A program made the position numbers and the translations under genes. From NCBI GenBank assembly GCA_963772965.1, contig CAVYZU010000011.1, positions 620,001 through 684,000 on the forward strand: a stretch of DNA of 64,000 nt, written 5' to 3'. Shown piece by piece: positions 7,782 to 16,003 of the stretch. Source of the stretch: AP-15 sp963772965. GTDB taxonomy: Bacteria > Pseudomonadota > Alphaproteobacteria > ATCC43930 > CGMCC-115725. Each line of letters opens with the position of its first letter. Positions within the stretch are counted from its first letter, which is position 1. The notes below the pieces were generated by a model. The model was given only the letters and a program-made list of their open reading frames with translations, had not been told where the DNA came from and did not search any database.

Positions 7782-9188
7782 TTAGCCGAATTGATACTCT
7801 CTTGTGGCGGCGATCAGCTGCAGCATTTGTGCAACCCGCTGATCCGCGACGGTTGAGTTTGCGTCGCTGTCCCAAGCGGTCTGACCCCATGCCTTGGCCT
7901 GACCAACCAGTTCTTGCTTGGTGTCGGCGCCGACTTCCACCGGGCCGAGTTGGTCGAGGCAATGATCGACGAGCTGCTCGGGGCTAAGCGAACCATGCTG
8001 CTTCACCCGATTGATAATCGCGCGGACGCCGGGCAGCGACGTGTCGCCGACTTTTTCCGCAACAAAGTTGATGCGCGCCATCAACGAGCCGCTGTTGATC
8101 CACTCCTTGCCGGTATGCCAGCCTTCTACCGAAGGCGGGTTCAGCAGGTCCTGGCCCATATAGGTCGGTTGCATCGACAGGTCGCCAATGCCCGGAGCCG
8201 GGAGCTCGTGACCGCCAACCAGCCGCAGAGTGCTGACGACGACTTCTGCCGGTGACTTCATATGCTGGAAGCGGGCGTTCTTGAAGAAGTCCGAGTTGAA
8301 CAACACACGCAACACCGAGCGCATGTCGAACTTCGAATCGCGGAACACCCCGACGAGCGTATCGATCGCCTTTTGGTCACGCGGCGGTTCGATCGGCCAT
8401 GCCGGTACTTGCGGTTCGTCAGCGACGAAGAAATTGTACAGGTGGCGGCAGATGAACTTACCGCAAGCCGGCTGCTGTACAACGATGTCGATGATATCTT
8501 CGCCGTTGAAGCGGCCCTTGTGACCGAGGAATTCCTTCTCGTCGTCGTCGTGATCCGCAGCTCGATACTCGAATTTCCAAGGGAAACGACCGTAAGGCGC
8601 ACGCGGGATCTTGGTCTCAAATGTCCAACCGGTAAACGCACGCGAGCATTCGCGAACATCTTTCTCGGTGTAGTTGCCCGCGCCGAGGCTGAACAGTTCG
8701 AGCAGTTCGCGACCCCAATTTTCGTTTACCGCGTTGCCATGGTTCTGCTGATTGTCGAGCCAGAAGATCATCGTCGGGTTTCTTGCGACCGTCAGCAACA
8801 GATCGCGGTAGTTGCCCATCCCGTGCTCGCGGAACAGTTGGATCTGTTCCAAGAGCTGGTCGTAATTGTCGACCTTGGAATTGCCGGTGGCGAACACATG
8901 GTGCCAGAACAGCGCCATCTTCTCTTCAAGAGGCCGCTGGGTGTTAACCAGGTAGTACATCCAGTTGACGTTGCCCATCGGCGGCTGGCCGCCCGGCAAC
9001 AACGATGCCGGCTGGTAGCGCAGCAAGGTATAGGCGTCGACTGGCGGCTGAGACTCGGGATGCAGCAATTCCTCGACTGTCGCCTCGTAGCCCTTGGCGG
9101 CCCGCGCTTCGAGTTCATCACGGGTAGCACCAAAGCCCGCTCGCCGCATTAGGTGAGCCATTAAACCGATATCGTCTTGATAAGCCAT
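7782..9188 (-). CDS. DUF1800 family protein
   Basis: DUF1800 proteins are large helical proteins of unknown function, almost always encoded next to DUF1501. This 468-residue product contains the family signatures AHLMRRAGFGATRDEL (11-26), MALFWHHVFATGNSKV, ENWGRELLELFSLGAGNYTE, DVRECSRAFTGWTF and PPSVEGWHTGKEWINSG, at normal length. The start ATG (9186-9188) follows AAGGAGGAGG, an excellent ribosome site. There is no signal peptide or transmembrane helix, whereas many relatives are exported, so this pair may act in the cytoplasm. It is the first gene of the minus-strand cassette, with a predicted promoter at 9485-9513 and a leader of about 290 nt. Confidence 0.8.
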   Translation of the reverse strand: MAYQDDIGLMAHLMRRAGFGATRDELEARAAKGYEATVEELLHPESQPPVDAYTLLRYQPASLLPGGQPPMGNVNWMYYLVNTQRPLEEKMALFWHHVFATGNSKVDNYDQLLEQIQLFREHGMGNYRDLLLTVARNPTMIFWLDNQQNHGNAVNENWGRELLELFSLGAGNYTEKDVRECSRAFTGWTFETKIPRAPYGRFPWKFEYRAADHDDDEKEFLGHKGRFNGEDIIDIVVQQPACGKFICRHLYNFFVADEPQVPAWPIEPPRDQKAIDTLVGVFRDSKFDMRSVLRVLFNSDFFKNARFQHMKSPAEVVVSTLRLVGGHELPAPGIGDLSMQPTYMGQDLLNPPSVEGWHTGKEWINSGSLMARINFVAEKVGDTSLPGVRAIINRVKQHGSLSPEQLVDHCLDQLGPVEVGADTKQELVGQAKAWGQTAWDSDANSTVADQRVAQMLQLIAATREYQFG

Positions 9189-9484
9189 CTTGCGCCCTCC
9201 TCCTTGTGGTCTAGGTCGTGGTGTTGCGTCGAAATGTTAGTCAGCCGCGATCAGCAGTTCGCGCCGATTTGCGGGCCGATGTTTCCGCCTGCGCGACTTC
9301 GCAGTCGTACAGGCCTCGCGATCTGTTTTCCTGAACTTCAATCAGGGGCATTCGCATCGCCGCGATCGCTTTCCCCTTAATTTGCAACGACTCCAAAGCC
9401 GTCGGTTGTCGTAATGGACCCAGTGCAGTTCAGAACCGGTCAGGATCATAATCCCGGCCGATCGAACTTTCACCTTGGAATGAT

Positions 9485-9513
9485 TTTATCCTACGAGCGC
9501 TAAAGGCTGTCAA
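9485..9513 (-). promoter_or_regulatory. Predicted promoter of the DUF1800 cassette
   Basis: Minus strand: TTGACA (9508-9513, perfect -35), 17-bp spacer, GATAAA (9485-9490, four of six of the -10 consensus). Transcription would start near 9478, about 290 nt before the DUF1800 ATG. Confidence 0.5.
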
Positions 9514-9531
9514 GCGGATGCAGTGATCGGC

Positions 9532-9549
9532 GTGGGTCAATTAACCCAC
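9532..9549. promoter_or_regulatory. Operator-like inverted repeat upstream of the cassette promoter
   Basis: GTGGGT (9532-9537) and ACCCAC (9544-9549) flank CAATTA, an almost perfect 18-bp dyad. It lies about 19 bp upstream of the -35 box at 9508-9513, where an activator would bind. The binding protein is unknown and no regulator gene sits beside it. Confidence 0.4.
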
Positions 9550-9725
9550 TACCCCGTGATCATAGGGCCGAGCTGTCGGCGGAGGCAGCATGTGGTATAT
9601 GCGAGCGTGCGCAACGCCTGAACCTCGATGTGCGTTGAAGAGCCGCCGGATCTAATGTTATCGGCCGGTGGGCCGGTCAGGTGGGCTCGACAGGTTAACA
9701 ACATCTCGAAACCACCGCCGTCGTA

Positions 9726-11123
9726 TCAATTTCCGGTTTGGAGGCGCTCTACCAATTCCTGCACAGTCGGCACGTATCCGTTCGCGTAAAACGGATCGGA
9801 GGCAAAGCGATATGCATTGTGGCCGGCAAACATCAGCTCCTGCTCGACATCGTCCGAATGGCGAATGGCTTGCAATGTCTTCTGTATACAGAAGCTGCGC
9901 GGATCCGCCTTTTTGCCGGTGGAGCCTGTTTCCCCCTGAGCCCAGTTTGAAAATTGGCAGGCGCTAAGGCAGCCCATGCAGTTGATCTGATCGGTGCGGA
10001 TCTCAAGCGCCTTCTCCGGTGTGACAAAGATCAAGGTCGAGTCCGGGGTGCGCAGCGCTTCTGAAAATCCGCTCGCAACCCATCTCTCTGCCGATTGCCG
10101 ATCGTGCAACGTCAGATAGACCACACGGTTGCGGGCTCCGACACGAAACGCGGCGATGTGTTCGCCGACGGGCTCAATAGAATAGGCTACCTGCCGAGTC
10201 GATCGCCCCTGTAGCTCGTCCAAGAAGCTATTGCGTACCGCCGAGGAGTAAAATCCGGTCGGGCTAAAACGGTTGAGAAAAACATCGCCTTCTTCTAAGG
10301 TCAGCAGCCTGCGCTTCCAAGCCTCGGAAATAGGGCTCTCTTGGGTCAAGAGTGGGCGGGTCCCGAACTGAAAGGCGATGGGGCCCAGTTCGGGGTTTTC
10401 GATCCAGTCGCTCCATTCGCGCAAGTACCATAACCCACCCGCCATGAAGATCGGAGTCGAGGCGAGCCCGAAGTCGCTCATCATATCGCGCAACTCACGT
10501 ACCCGCGGGTAGGGCAGCTCCGGATTGAGCGGATCTTCGCTGTTAGAGAGACCATTGTGGCCGCCGGCGAGCCACGGATCCTCGTAGACAACGCCCCCGA
10601 GCCAGTCAAAAAATTTATGATATGCGCGTTTCCACAGCGCACGAAACGCCCGGGACGATGACACGATCGGGTAGTAGTAGACCCCGTAGCGCGCGCAAAT
10701 CTCGGCGATCTTATACGGCATGCCTGCCCCGCAGGTGACGCCGTGAATCAATCCTTTCGCGCCCTCCAGAACACCGTGCAAAACTCGCTCTGCGGCGGCC
10801 ATCTCCCACAGCACGTTCATGTGGATGCGGCCCTTGCCGTTGCAGCGTTCATAGGCCACACGAGCCTGCTGTACCCCCCCGGCAATGGCATATTTAACGA
10901 GCTCTTCGTGCCGCTCGCGCCGAGTACGCCCACGATAAAGTTGAGGTATCAGTTCGCCGTCTTCGGCGAAGCTGTCGGCATTCACACCAGAGAACGTGCC
11001 AACGGCACCGGCCGCGGCCCATGCGCCCGAGCTTTCACCATTCGATATGGAAATACCCTTGCCGCCCTCGACTAGCGGCAGCACCTCGCGACCCGATACG
11101 AGAATTGAATTCAAAGTCCTCAC
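9726..11123 (-). CDS. Nitronate monooxygenase-like flavoprotein (NPD family)
   Basis: Members of this TIM-barrel FMN family oxidise alkyl nitronates or act as flavin-dependent reductases. The 465-residue product shows the family segments ISNGESSGAWAAAGAVGTFS near the N-terminus, GLIHGVTCGAGMPYKIAE (substrate/flavin loop) and TPIFMAGGLWYLREW (FMN phosphate loop). Unusually, the C-terminal part has a cysteine cluster, INCMGCLSACQFSNWAQ, followed by a further Cys (RSFCIQKT), which could bind metal or an iron-sulfur centre; that is inference. The start is GTG at 11121-11123, which overlaps the stop of the upstream phosphodiesterase gene by 4 bp (GTGA), implying translational coupling. The natural substrate cannot be told from sequence. 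Confidence 0.7.
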   Translation of the reverse strand: MRTLNSILVSGREVLPLVEGGKGISISNGESSGAWAAAGAVGTFSGVNADSFAEDGELIPQLYRGRTRRERHEELVKYAIAGGVQQARVAYERCNGKGRIHMNVLWEMAAAERVLHGVLEGAKGLIHGVTCGAGMPYKIAEICARYGVYYYPIVSSSRAFRALWKRAYHKFFDWLGGVVYEDPWLAGGHNGLSNSEDPLNPELPYPRVRELRDMMSDFGLASTPIFMAGGLWYLREWSDWIENPELGPIAFQFGTRPLLTQESPISEAWKRRLLTLEEGDVFLNRFSPTGFYSSAVRNSFLDELQGRSTRQVAYSIEPVGEHIAAFRVGARNRVVYLTLHDRQSAERWVASGFSEALRTPDSTLIFVTPEKALEIRTDQINCMGCLSACQFSNWAQGETGSTGKKADPRSFCIQKTLQAIRHSDDVEQELMFAGHNAYRFASDPFYANGYVPTVQELVERLQTGN

Positions 11124-11956
11124 AATAATCTATCCCGCCGCGATGATGCCGGAGAACGCACTGGCCTGGGCTCGGGTTGCGCTAGGTCGGAGGTGGCCGC
11201 CGAATTCATGACGCTCGGAAAATCGGAGAAGATCGAGGCGACACCCCACCCCCACAATTCGCGTGCACGAGCGGCATCGTTGACCGTGTAGGCCATCACA
11301 GAATATCCCGCTTCGCGCAACTCCGCTACGATTGCTGGACGCAGGCACCGGTGGTCGACATTGATCGTCGTGCAGCCCAAGGCCGCGGCACGGCGTATCC
11401 GGGCGGCTGTTACGGTGCGGATCAGGAGCCCGCGAGCGAAAGCCGGAGCGTAGTCGCGAGCGACCTCGACAGCCTCAACTGAAAAGCTCGAAACTAGCGG
11501 AGCCGGCAAATGACTAGGCCATGACTGCGAGAGAACCTTGGTTACTGCTAGCGCGGTGGTGACCGCGTCTCGCCGCTCGGATTTCAGCTCGATGTTGGCG
11601 CCGAGGCCGAGTTCAGACAATACTCCGATCACCTCTGTGAGAGTCGGCACCGGTTCGCAAGCAAACAGCGGATCGAACCATGCCCCGGCGTTAAAGCGGC
11701 GAATAGCTGCCAAGGGGAGTTCGCGGACCTTGCCTTGGCCGTTTGTTGTTCGCTCCAGCCGATCATCGTGCAGAAGGACCGGCTCGCCGTCGGCAGTTAT
11801 TCGAACGTCAAACTCGACCCACTGGCAGCCGAACGAATGAGCGCACCGGAGCCCGGCGAGTGTGTTTTCAGGGGCCTCACCGGCAGCCCCACGGTGCCCG
11901 ATCACCGGCGGTGGCCAAGACCCACCTTTCGGAGTAGGGCTGTGCAAACGCTGCAT
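11120..11956 (-). CDS. Glycerophosphodiester phosphodiesterase
   Basis: It hydrolyses glycerophosphodiesters to glycerol-3-phosphate plus an alcohol, allowing re-use of membrane lipid head groups. The 278-residue protein has the GDPD barrel signature at the N-terminus, VIGHRGAAGEAPENTLAGLR (catalytic His and the Arg/Glu pair), then VEFDVRITADGEPVLLHDDR (metal-binding Glu/Asp and second catalytic His), and NIELKSERR (third metal ligand). No signal peptide is seen, so it resembles cytoplasmic UgpQ more than periplasmic GlpQ. It lies 69 bp downstream of pnp on the same strand and its stop overlaps the flavoprotein start by 4 bp. No glycerophosphate transporter genes are nearby. Confidence 0.85.
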   Translation of the reverse strand: MQRLHSPTPKGGSWPPPVIGHRGAAGEAPENTLAGLRCAHSFGCQWVEFDVRITADGEPVLLHDDRLERTTNGQGKVRELPLAAIRRFNAGAWFDPLFACEPVPTLTEVIGVLSELGLGANIELKSERRDAVTTALAVTKVLSQSWPSHLPAPLVSSFSVEAVEVARDYAPAFARGLLIRTVTAARIRRAAALGCTTINVDHRCLRPAIVAELREAGYSVMAYTVNDAARARELWGWGVASIFSDFPSVMNSAATSDLAQPEPRPVRSPASSRRDRLL

Positions 11957-12025
11957 CGCGGCCTCAGGCTACAGCAGGGAATCGCCGAGGCGTTATTCAA
12001 ATGCACTGCAACCAGTTCGATCGCG

Positions 12026-14167
12026 CTATTTTACTACCTCGGGCGTGCGGACCGGTTCCGCTCTCCTGTTGCCGATATCTTCGCCGGTCTGCTGATCAAC
12101 TTGACGCATGCTCAGTTTAACCTTACCGCGGTCGTCAAACCCCAGCACCTTGACTTTAACGTTGTCGCCAAGCTTAACCACATCCGTGACTTTGCCAACA
12201 CGCTGAGGGGCTAATTCACTGATGTGGACAAGCCCGTCCCGCGAACCGAGGAAATTCACAAAAGCCCCAAAGTCTACGGTCTTGACCACCTTGCCGTCGT
12301 AGATGCCGCCCACTTCCGGCTCGGCGACAATCCCGCGGATCCAATCGATGGCGGCCTGTGCGGCGTTGCTGTCGGATGCCGCCACCTTGATAGTGCCATC
12401 ATCGTCGATGTCGATTTTCGCGCCCGTGGTTTCGGTGATCTCGCGGATTACCTTTCCGCCCGATCCGATTACCTCTCGGATTTTGTCCTTTGGAATACTC
12501 AAAGTGGTAATCCGAGGGGCATTCTCACTGACTGCTGCGCGCGCACCGGTCAACGCCTTGGCCATTTCGCCCAAGATATGGACACGCCCCTCACGCGCCT
12601 GGTTCAACGCGATGCGCATAATCTCCCCAGTTATCGAGGTGATCTTGATATCCATTTGCAATGCCGTAACACCCTTTTCGGTGCCGGCGACCTTAAAGTC
12701 CATATCGCCGAGGTGGTCCTCGTCGCCAAGGATGTCGGAAAGCACGACGAACGCTTCGGGCTCCTTGATGAGTCCCATTGCTATGCCGGCGACCGGCCGC
12801 GGCAGCGGAACGCCTGCATCCATCAATGCCAGCGATGCGCCACAAACCGAGGCCATGGACGAGGAGCCATTCGATTCGGTGATTTCAGAAACAATCCGGA
12901 TCGTATACGGGAAATTCTCTTTCGACGGCAACAAAGGATGAATTGCACGCCAGGCAAGCTTTCCGTGTCCGATCTCGCGCCGCCCGGGAGAACCGATCCT
13001 CCCAGCCTCTCCCGTCGAATAGGGCGGGAAATTGTAGTGCAGCATGAAATTTTCGCGGTACTCGCCTTCGAGCGCGTCAATGACCTGCTCGTCTTGGCCA
13101 GTGCCCAATGTTGCCACTACCAGCGCTTGGGTCTCGCCTCGCGTGAATAAGGCCGATCCGTGAGCGCGCGGCAAAATGCCGACCTCCGCCGCGATTGGCC
13201 GTATTGAGCGTGTGTCCCGGCCGTCGATCCGGTTGGCGCCGCGCAAGATGGCACCGCGAACAATCTCCTTTTCCAGCTCCTTGAAGATTTTGGACGCAAG
13301 CGAGCGCTGCTCCTCATCGGCAAACAGTTCGGCTGCCTTCGCCTTAGCGACATCGAGCCGGTTGCTGCGCTCTTGCTTTCCTTGTTCCTGATAGGCAGCC
13401 TCGATCAATGGTCCGACCGTCGAACGCAGCTTTTGCTCGACAGCCTGATAGTCAACTGGAAGCGGTGGCAGATCCCACGGCTCTTTTGCGCAAGTCTCCG
13501 CGAGGTCGATGATCGCCTGTATCACCGGCTGAAATTGACGATGTCCAAAAGTGACCGCCCCCAGCATCATCTCCTCGGGGAGCTCGCGGGCTTCAGATTC
13601 AACCATCAGTACGCCTTCGGCAGTTCCGGCGACCACCAGATCAAGTTCGGATCGAGGCAACTCGGCCAAGGTCGGATTCAACACGTAAGCGCCGTCGATA
13701 TATGCCACTCTCGCCCCGCCGATCGGTCCGAGGAAGGGTATCCCCGAGATCGTTAGGGCTGCCGAAGCACCGATCATTGCAACGAGATCGGGATCATTAT
13801 CCAGATCGTGGCTCAATACCGTACAAATAACCTGAGTTTCGTTGCGAAAGCCGGGCGCAAACAGGGGCCGCAACGGTCTGTCGATCAGCCGCGAAACCAG
13901 CGTCTCTTTCTCGGATGGACGACCCTCCCGCTTGAAAAAACCTCCTGGGATTTTACCCGCGGCAAACGTTTTTTCTTGATAATTGACGGTAAGCGGAAAA
14001 AAGTCTTGCCCAGGCTTGACAGATCTCATTGCCACTGCCGTGCATAGGACAGTCGTCTCGCCGTATGTCGCCAAGACGGCACCATCGGCTTGCCGTGCGA
14101 TTTTTCCCGTCTCCAGGGTCAGGCGACGGCCGCCCCAAATTAGCTCTTTTCGGTAAATCTGAAACAT
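12026..14167 (-). CDS. pnp: Polynucleotide phosphorylase
   Basis: PNPase degrades RNA 3' to 5' by phosphorolysis and is a core degradosome subunit. The 713-residue chain has the usual order: first RNase PH domain (about 1-220, e.g. FFKREGRPSEKETLVSRLID), helical linker, second catalytic RNase PH domain (about 310-545, with GSSSMASVCGASLALMDAG and KVAGTEKGVTALQMDIK carrying the catalytic Asp residues), a KH domain with IREVIGSGGKVIREITETTG (about 560-620) and an S1 domain (VGGIYDGKVVKTVDFGAFV). AGGAGA precedes the ATG. It follows rpsO by 152 bp, the standard arrangement, in which hairpins between the genes are typically processed by RNase III; a short dyad around TATAG lies just before pnp. 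The gene is complete. Confidence 0.97.
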   Translation of the reverse strand: MFQIYRKELIWGGRRLTLETGKIARQADGAVLATYGETTVLCTAVAMRSVKPGQDFFPLTVNYQEKTFAAGKIPGGFFKREGRPSEKETLVSRLIDRPLRPLFAPGFRNETQVICTVLSHDLDNDPDLVAMIGASAALTISGIPFLGPIGGARVAYIDGAYVLNPTLAELPRSELDLVVAGTAEGVLMVESEARELPEEMMLGAVTFGHRQFQPVIQAIIDLAETCAKEPWDLPPLPVDYQAVEQKLRSTVGPLIEAAYQEQGKQERSNRLDVAKAKAAELFADEEQRSLASKIFKELEKEIVRGAILRGANRIDGRDTRSIRPIAAEVGILPRAHGSALFTRGETQALVVATLGTGQDEQVIDALEGEYRENFMLHYNFPPYSTGEAGRIGSPGRREIGHGKLAWRAIHPLLPSKENFPYTIRIVSEITESNGSSSMASVCGASLALMDAGVPLPRPVAGIAMGLIKEPEAFVVLSDILGDEDHLGDMDFKVAGTEKGVTALQMDIKITSITGEIMRIALNQAREGRVHILGEMAKALTGARAAVSENAPRITTLSIPKDKIREVIGSGGKVIREITETTGAKIDIDDDGTIKVAASDSNAAQAAIDWIRGIVAEPEVGGIYDGKVVKTVDFGAFVNFLGSRDGLVHISELAPQRVGKVTDVVKLGDNVKVKVLGFDDRGKVKLSMRQVDQQTGEDIGNRRAEPVRTPEVVK

Positions 14168-14319
14168 TCTCCTGAATTCCTCTATAGAATTGGACTGCAG
14201 TGAGTTTTATCGCCGCGTCACTTCTGCTATCGAGAGCGAGACCCAGCCGCTGCCGAAATCATATCGTGCCAGCCGACCAGCCGCGTAAGTTGTCTTCGCG
14301 CATGTGGAGCCGTCGGGCG

Positions 14320-14589
14320 TTAGCGCCGCAACCCTAACCGGCCGATTAGGGTCTCGTAGCGGTTCTGATTGGAACGCTTCAGATAATCCAACAACCGACG
14401 GCGCTGACCCACCATGACGAGCAGTCCTCGCCGAGAGTGAAAGTCCTTTTTGTGGGTCCCGAGATGATCGGTAAGATTACGAATGCGCTCGCTCAGTATC
14501 GCTACCTGCACCTCAGGAGAGCCGGTATCAGCGGGCTTGATAGAGTATTCGGAAATGAGCGTCTGTTTGCGCTCAGCAGTGATCGACAT
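14320..14589 (-). CDS. rpsO: 30S ribosomal protein S15
   Basis: S15 binds the central domain of 16S rRNA and helps nucleate the 30S platform. The 89-residue product has the normal length and hallmark sequences DTGSPEVQVAILSERIRNLT, HLGTHKKDFHSRRGLLVMVG and RRRLLDYLKRSNQNRYETLI. It lies 19 bp after truB and 152 bp before pnp in the translation operon. A small GGCG/CGCC hairpin follows the stop. Confidence 0.97.
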   Translation of the reverse strand: MSITAERKQTLISEYSIKPADTGSPEVQVAILSERIRNLTDHLGTHKKDFHSRRGLLVMVGQRRRLLDYLKRSNQNRYETLIGRLGLRR

Positions 14590-14608
14590 CTATCCTCTTG
14601 ACCCCTAT

Positions 14609-15523
14609 TCACAAATTCATTACGCGTAAAGGTCTCAGGTTTCCGCCCTCGACCATCACAAGAGCAACAAGAGACCGATCATCCCACGCAGCGACGACCG
14701 TACCCGCCACCGGCGGGTTGGCGCCGGAAAGCTTGGCTGTGTCATTAAGCGCCACCCGCTGGCCGCAGCGCAACCTAGCGGCCTCGCCTCGCGCTAGAAC
14801 CACGGCGGGCATCTTGGTCAGCGCTGCCTCAACCGGCAGCAACGATCGGTAGCTTGGGCAAACATATTGTTCCCCAAGGGCAGACTCCAGAGACACCGCA
14901 TGTTCTTCGGTAAACTGCCCCACCGAAAGGCGACGCAGGGCAGCGATGTGCCCCAGGGTCCCAACGGCCTCGGCAATGTCGCGAGCGAGCGCCCTTATAT
15001 AGGTTCCTTTGCCGACGGTCGCCTCGAGATCAGCAATCTCCGGCGCGGCCGTCGCGATCAGGCGAAGATCGAAGATTTCTACCTGTCGTGCCATCGGACA
15101 CGGCCTCAGCCCGGCGCGGGCCAATGCGTAGGAGCGGCGTCCGGCGATCTTGAGCGCGGAATAGGCCGGCGGCTTTTGAGCGATTATCCCTATGAAATGA
15201 GGTAATATCTTCTCAATTTCCGGCCGACTCGGACGCTCGCGGCTTTCGGCTACGATTTCGCCTTCGCAATCTTCGGTTGAGCGGGCAATACCCCACCTAA
15301 TCCGGAAGCGGTAGCGCTTGGGGCCGTTCACTGCGTATGCTATCGTTTTGGTGGCTTCACCCAGAGCCACCGGCAGGACACCGGTTGCGAGTGGGTCAAG
15401 CGTGCCGGCATGGCCTGCTTTGGCCCCGGTAGCACGATGGACACGCTCCACAACCCGGGCTGAGGTGAGACCCTGTGGTTTGTCGATAACAAGCCAACCG
15501 TTCGGCTCAGGATTAGCGGACAT
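14609..15523 (-). CDS. truB: tRNA pseudouridine(55) synthase
   Basis: TruB converts U55 in the T-loop of elongator tRNAs to pseudouridine and acts as a tRNA chaperone. I start at ATG 15521-15523 (MSANPEPNGWLVIDKPQGLT), which overlaps the end of rbfA by 11 bp; an ATG 13 codons further up is less likely. The catalytic Asp lies in GHAGTLDPLATGVLPVALG, the KPQGLTS motif is at the N-terminus and the RNA-binding segment VGKGTYIRALARDIAEAVG is present. A C-terminal PUA-like region follows (VVLARGEAARLRCGQRVAL). Length (304 aa) is normal. It is part of the rimP-to-pnp operon. Confidence 0.95.
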   Translation of the reverse strand: MSANPEPNGWLVIDKPQGLTSARVVERVHRATGAKAGHAGTLDPLATGVLPVALGEATKTIAYAVNGPKRYRFRIRWGIARSTEDCEGEIVAESRERPSRPEIEKILPHFIGIIAQKPPAYSALKIAGRRSYALARAGLRPCPMARQVEIFDLRLIATAAPEIADLEATVGKGTYIRALARDIAEAVGTLGHIAALRRLSVGQFTEEHAVSLESALGEQYVCPSYRSLLPVEAALTKMPAVVLARGEAARLRCGQRVALNDTAKLSGANPPVAGTVVAAWDDRSLVALVMVEGGNLRPLRVMNL

Positions 15524-15989
15524 TGCTGGTTTCGTCTTCGTCATCGGAGGCGTGCAGATCACGTTGCACCTCGGGACGCGTCAACAACGCGGAAATGCGA
15601 TCAGCCTGATCAAACGTCTCGTCAAGGGAAAAGACCAGCCCGGGTGCATAGCGCAAACCCAACTCCCGAGAAACCTCGCGACGCAGGAACCCAGCGCTGC
15701 CTCCCAATGCGGCTACGATTTCACCGGCGTTGGTCCCGCCGAAGGGCGTTACGTAAACCGTGGCATTGCGCAGATCTGGGCTCATCCGAACTTCGGTTAC
15801 GGTGATGTTGGCTTCGCGCAACACGGGATCGCGGCATTCGCCCCTCCGGAAGACCTGCGACAGAATATGGCGGAGTTCCTCGGCAACGCGGCGCGGGCGT
15901 TGACTGGCGCCCCGGTGCCCGTTCAAGGTTCCGGAGGGGCGCTTAAGGAACCTGCCTTTAATCTTTGGGTCTTGGGATCTTTGGTTCAT
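15513..15989 (-). CDS. rbfA: Ribosome-binding factor A
   Basis: RbfA is a KH-like late 30S maturation factor that acts on the 5' end of 16S rRNA. The 158-residue protein shows SQRPRRVAEELRHILSQVF, VTEVRMSPDLRNATVYVTPF and LGLRYAPGLVFSLDETFDQA, typical of the family. Its short basic N-terminal extension and acidic C-terminal tail (ASDDEDETSN) are common in alphaproteobacteria. It follows infB by 14 bp and overlaps truB by 11 bp, so the two are probably translationally coupled. Confidence 0.95.
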   Translation of the reverse strand: MNQRSQDPKIKGRFLKRPSGTLNGHRGASQRPRRVAEELRHILSQVFRRGECRDPVLREANITVTEVRMSPDLRNATVYVTPFGGTNAGEIVAALGGSAGFLRREVSRELGLRYAPGLVFSLDETFDQADRISALLTRPEVQRDLHASDDEDETSNVR

Positions 15990-16003
15990 CGGGATACATG
16001 CGG

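Larger units (their letters stand above)
9189..9725 (-). other. Long promoter/leader region of the DUF1800-DUF1501-NHL cassette
   Basis: This 537-bp stretch carries no convincing gene. It contains the palindrome at 9532-9549, the promoter at 9485-9513 and then about 290 nt of untranslated leader before the DUF1800 start. The leader has a good ribosome site at its end. I could not match it to a known riboswitch class. Confidence 0.5.

Noticed and set aside
8262..9152. 296-codon plus-strand frame opposite DUF1800
   Set aside because: Antisense shadow of a conserved family gene with no ribosome site and no family resemblance.
12300..13150. Long plus-strand frames opposite pnp
   Set aside because: Antisense of a complete, highly conserved gene.
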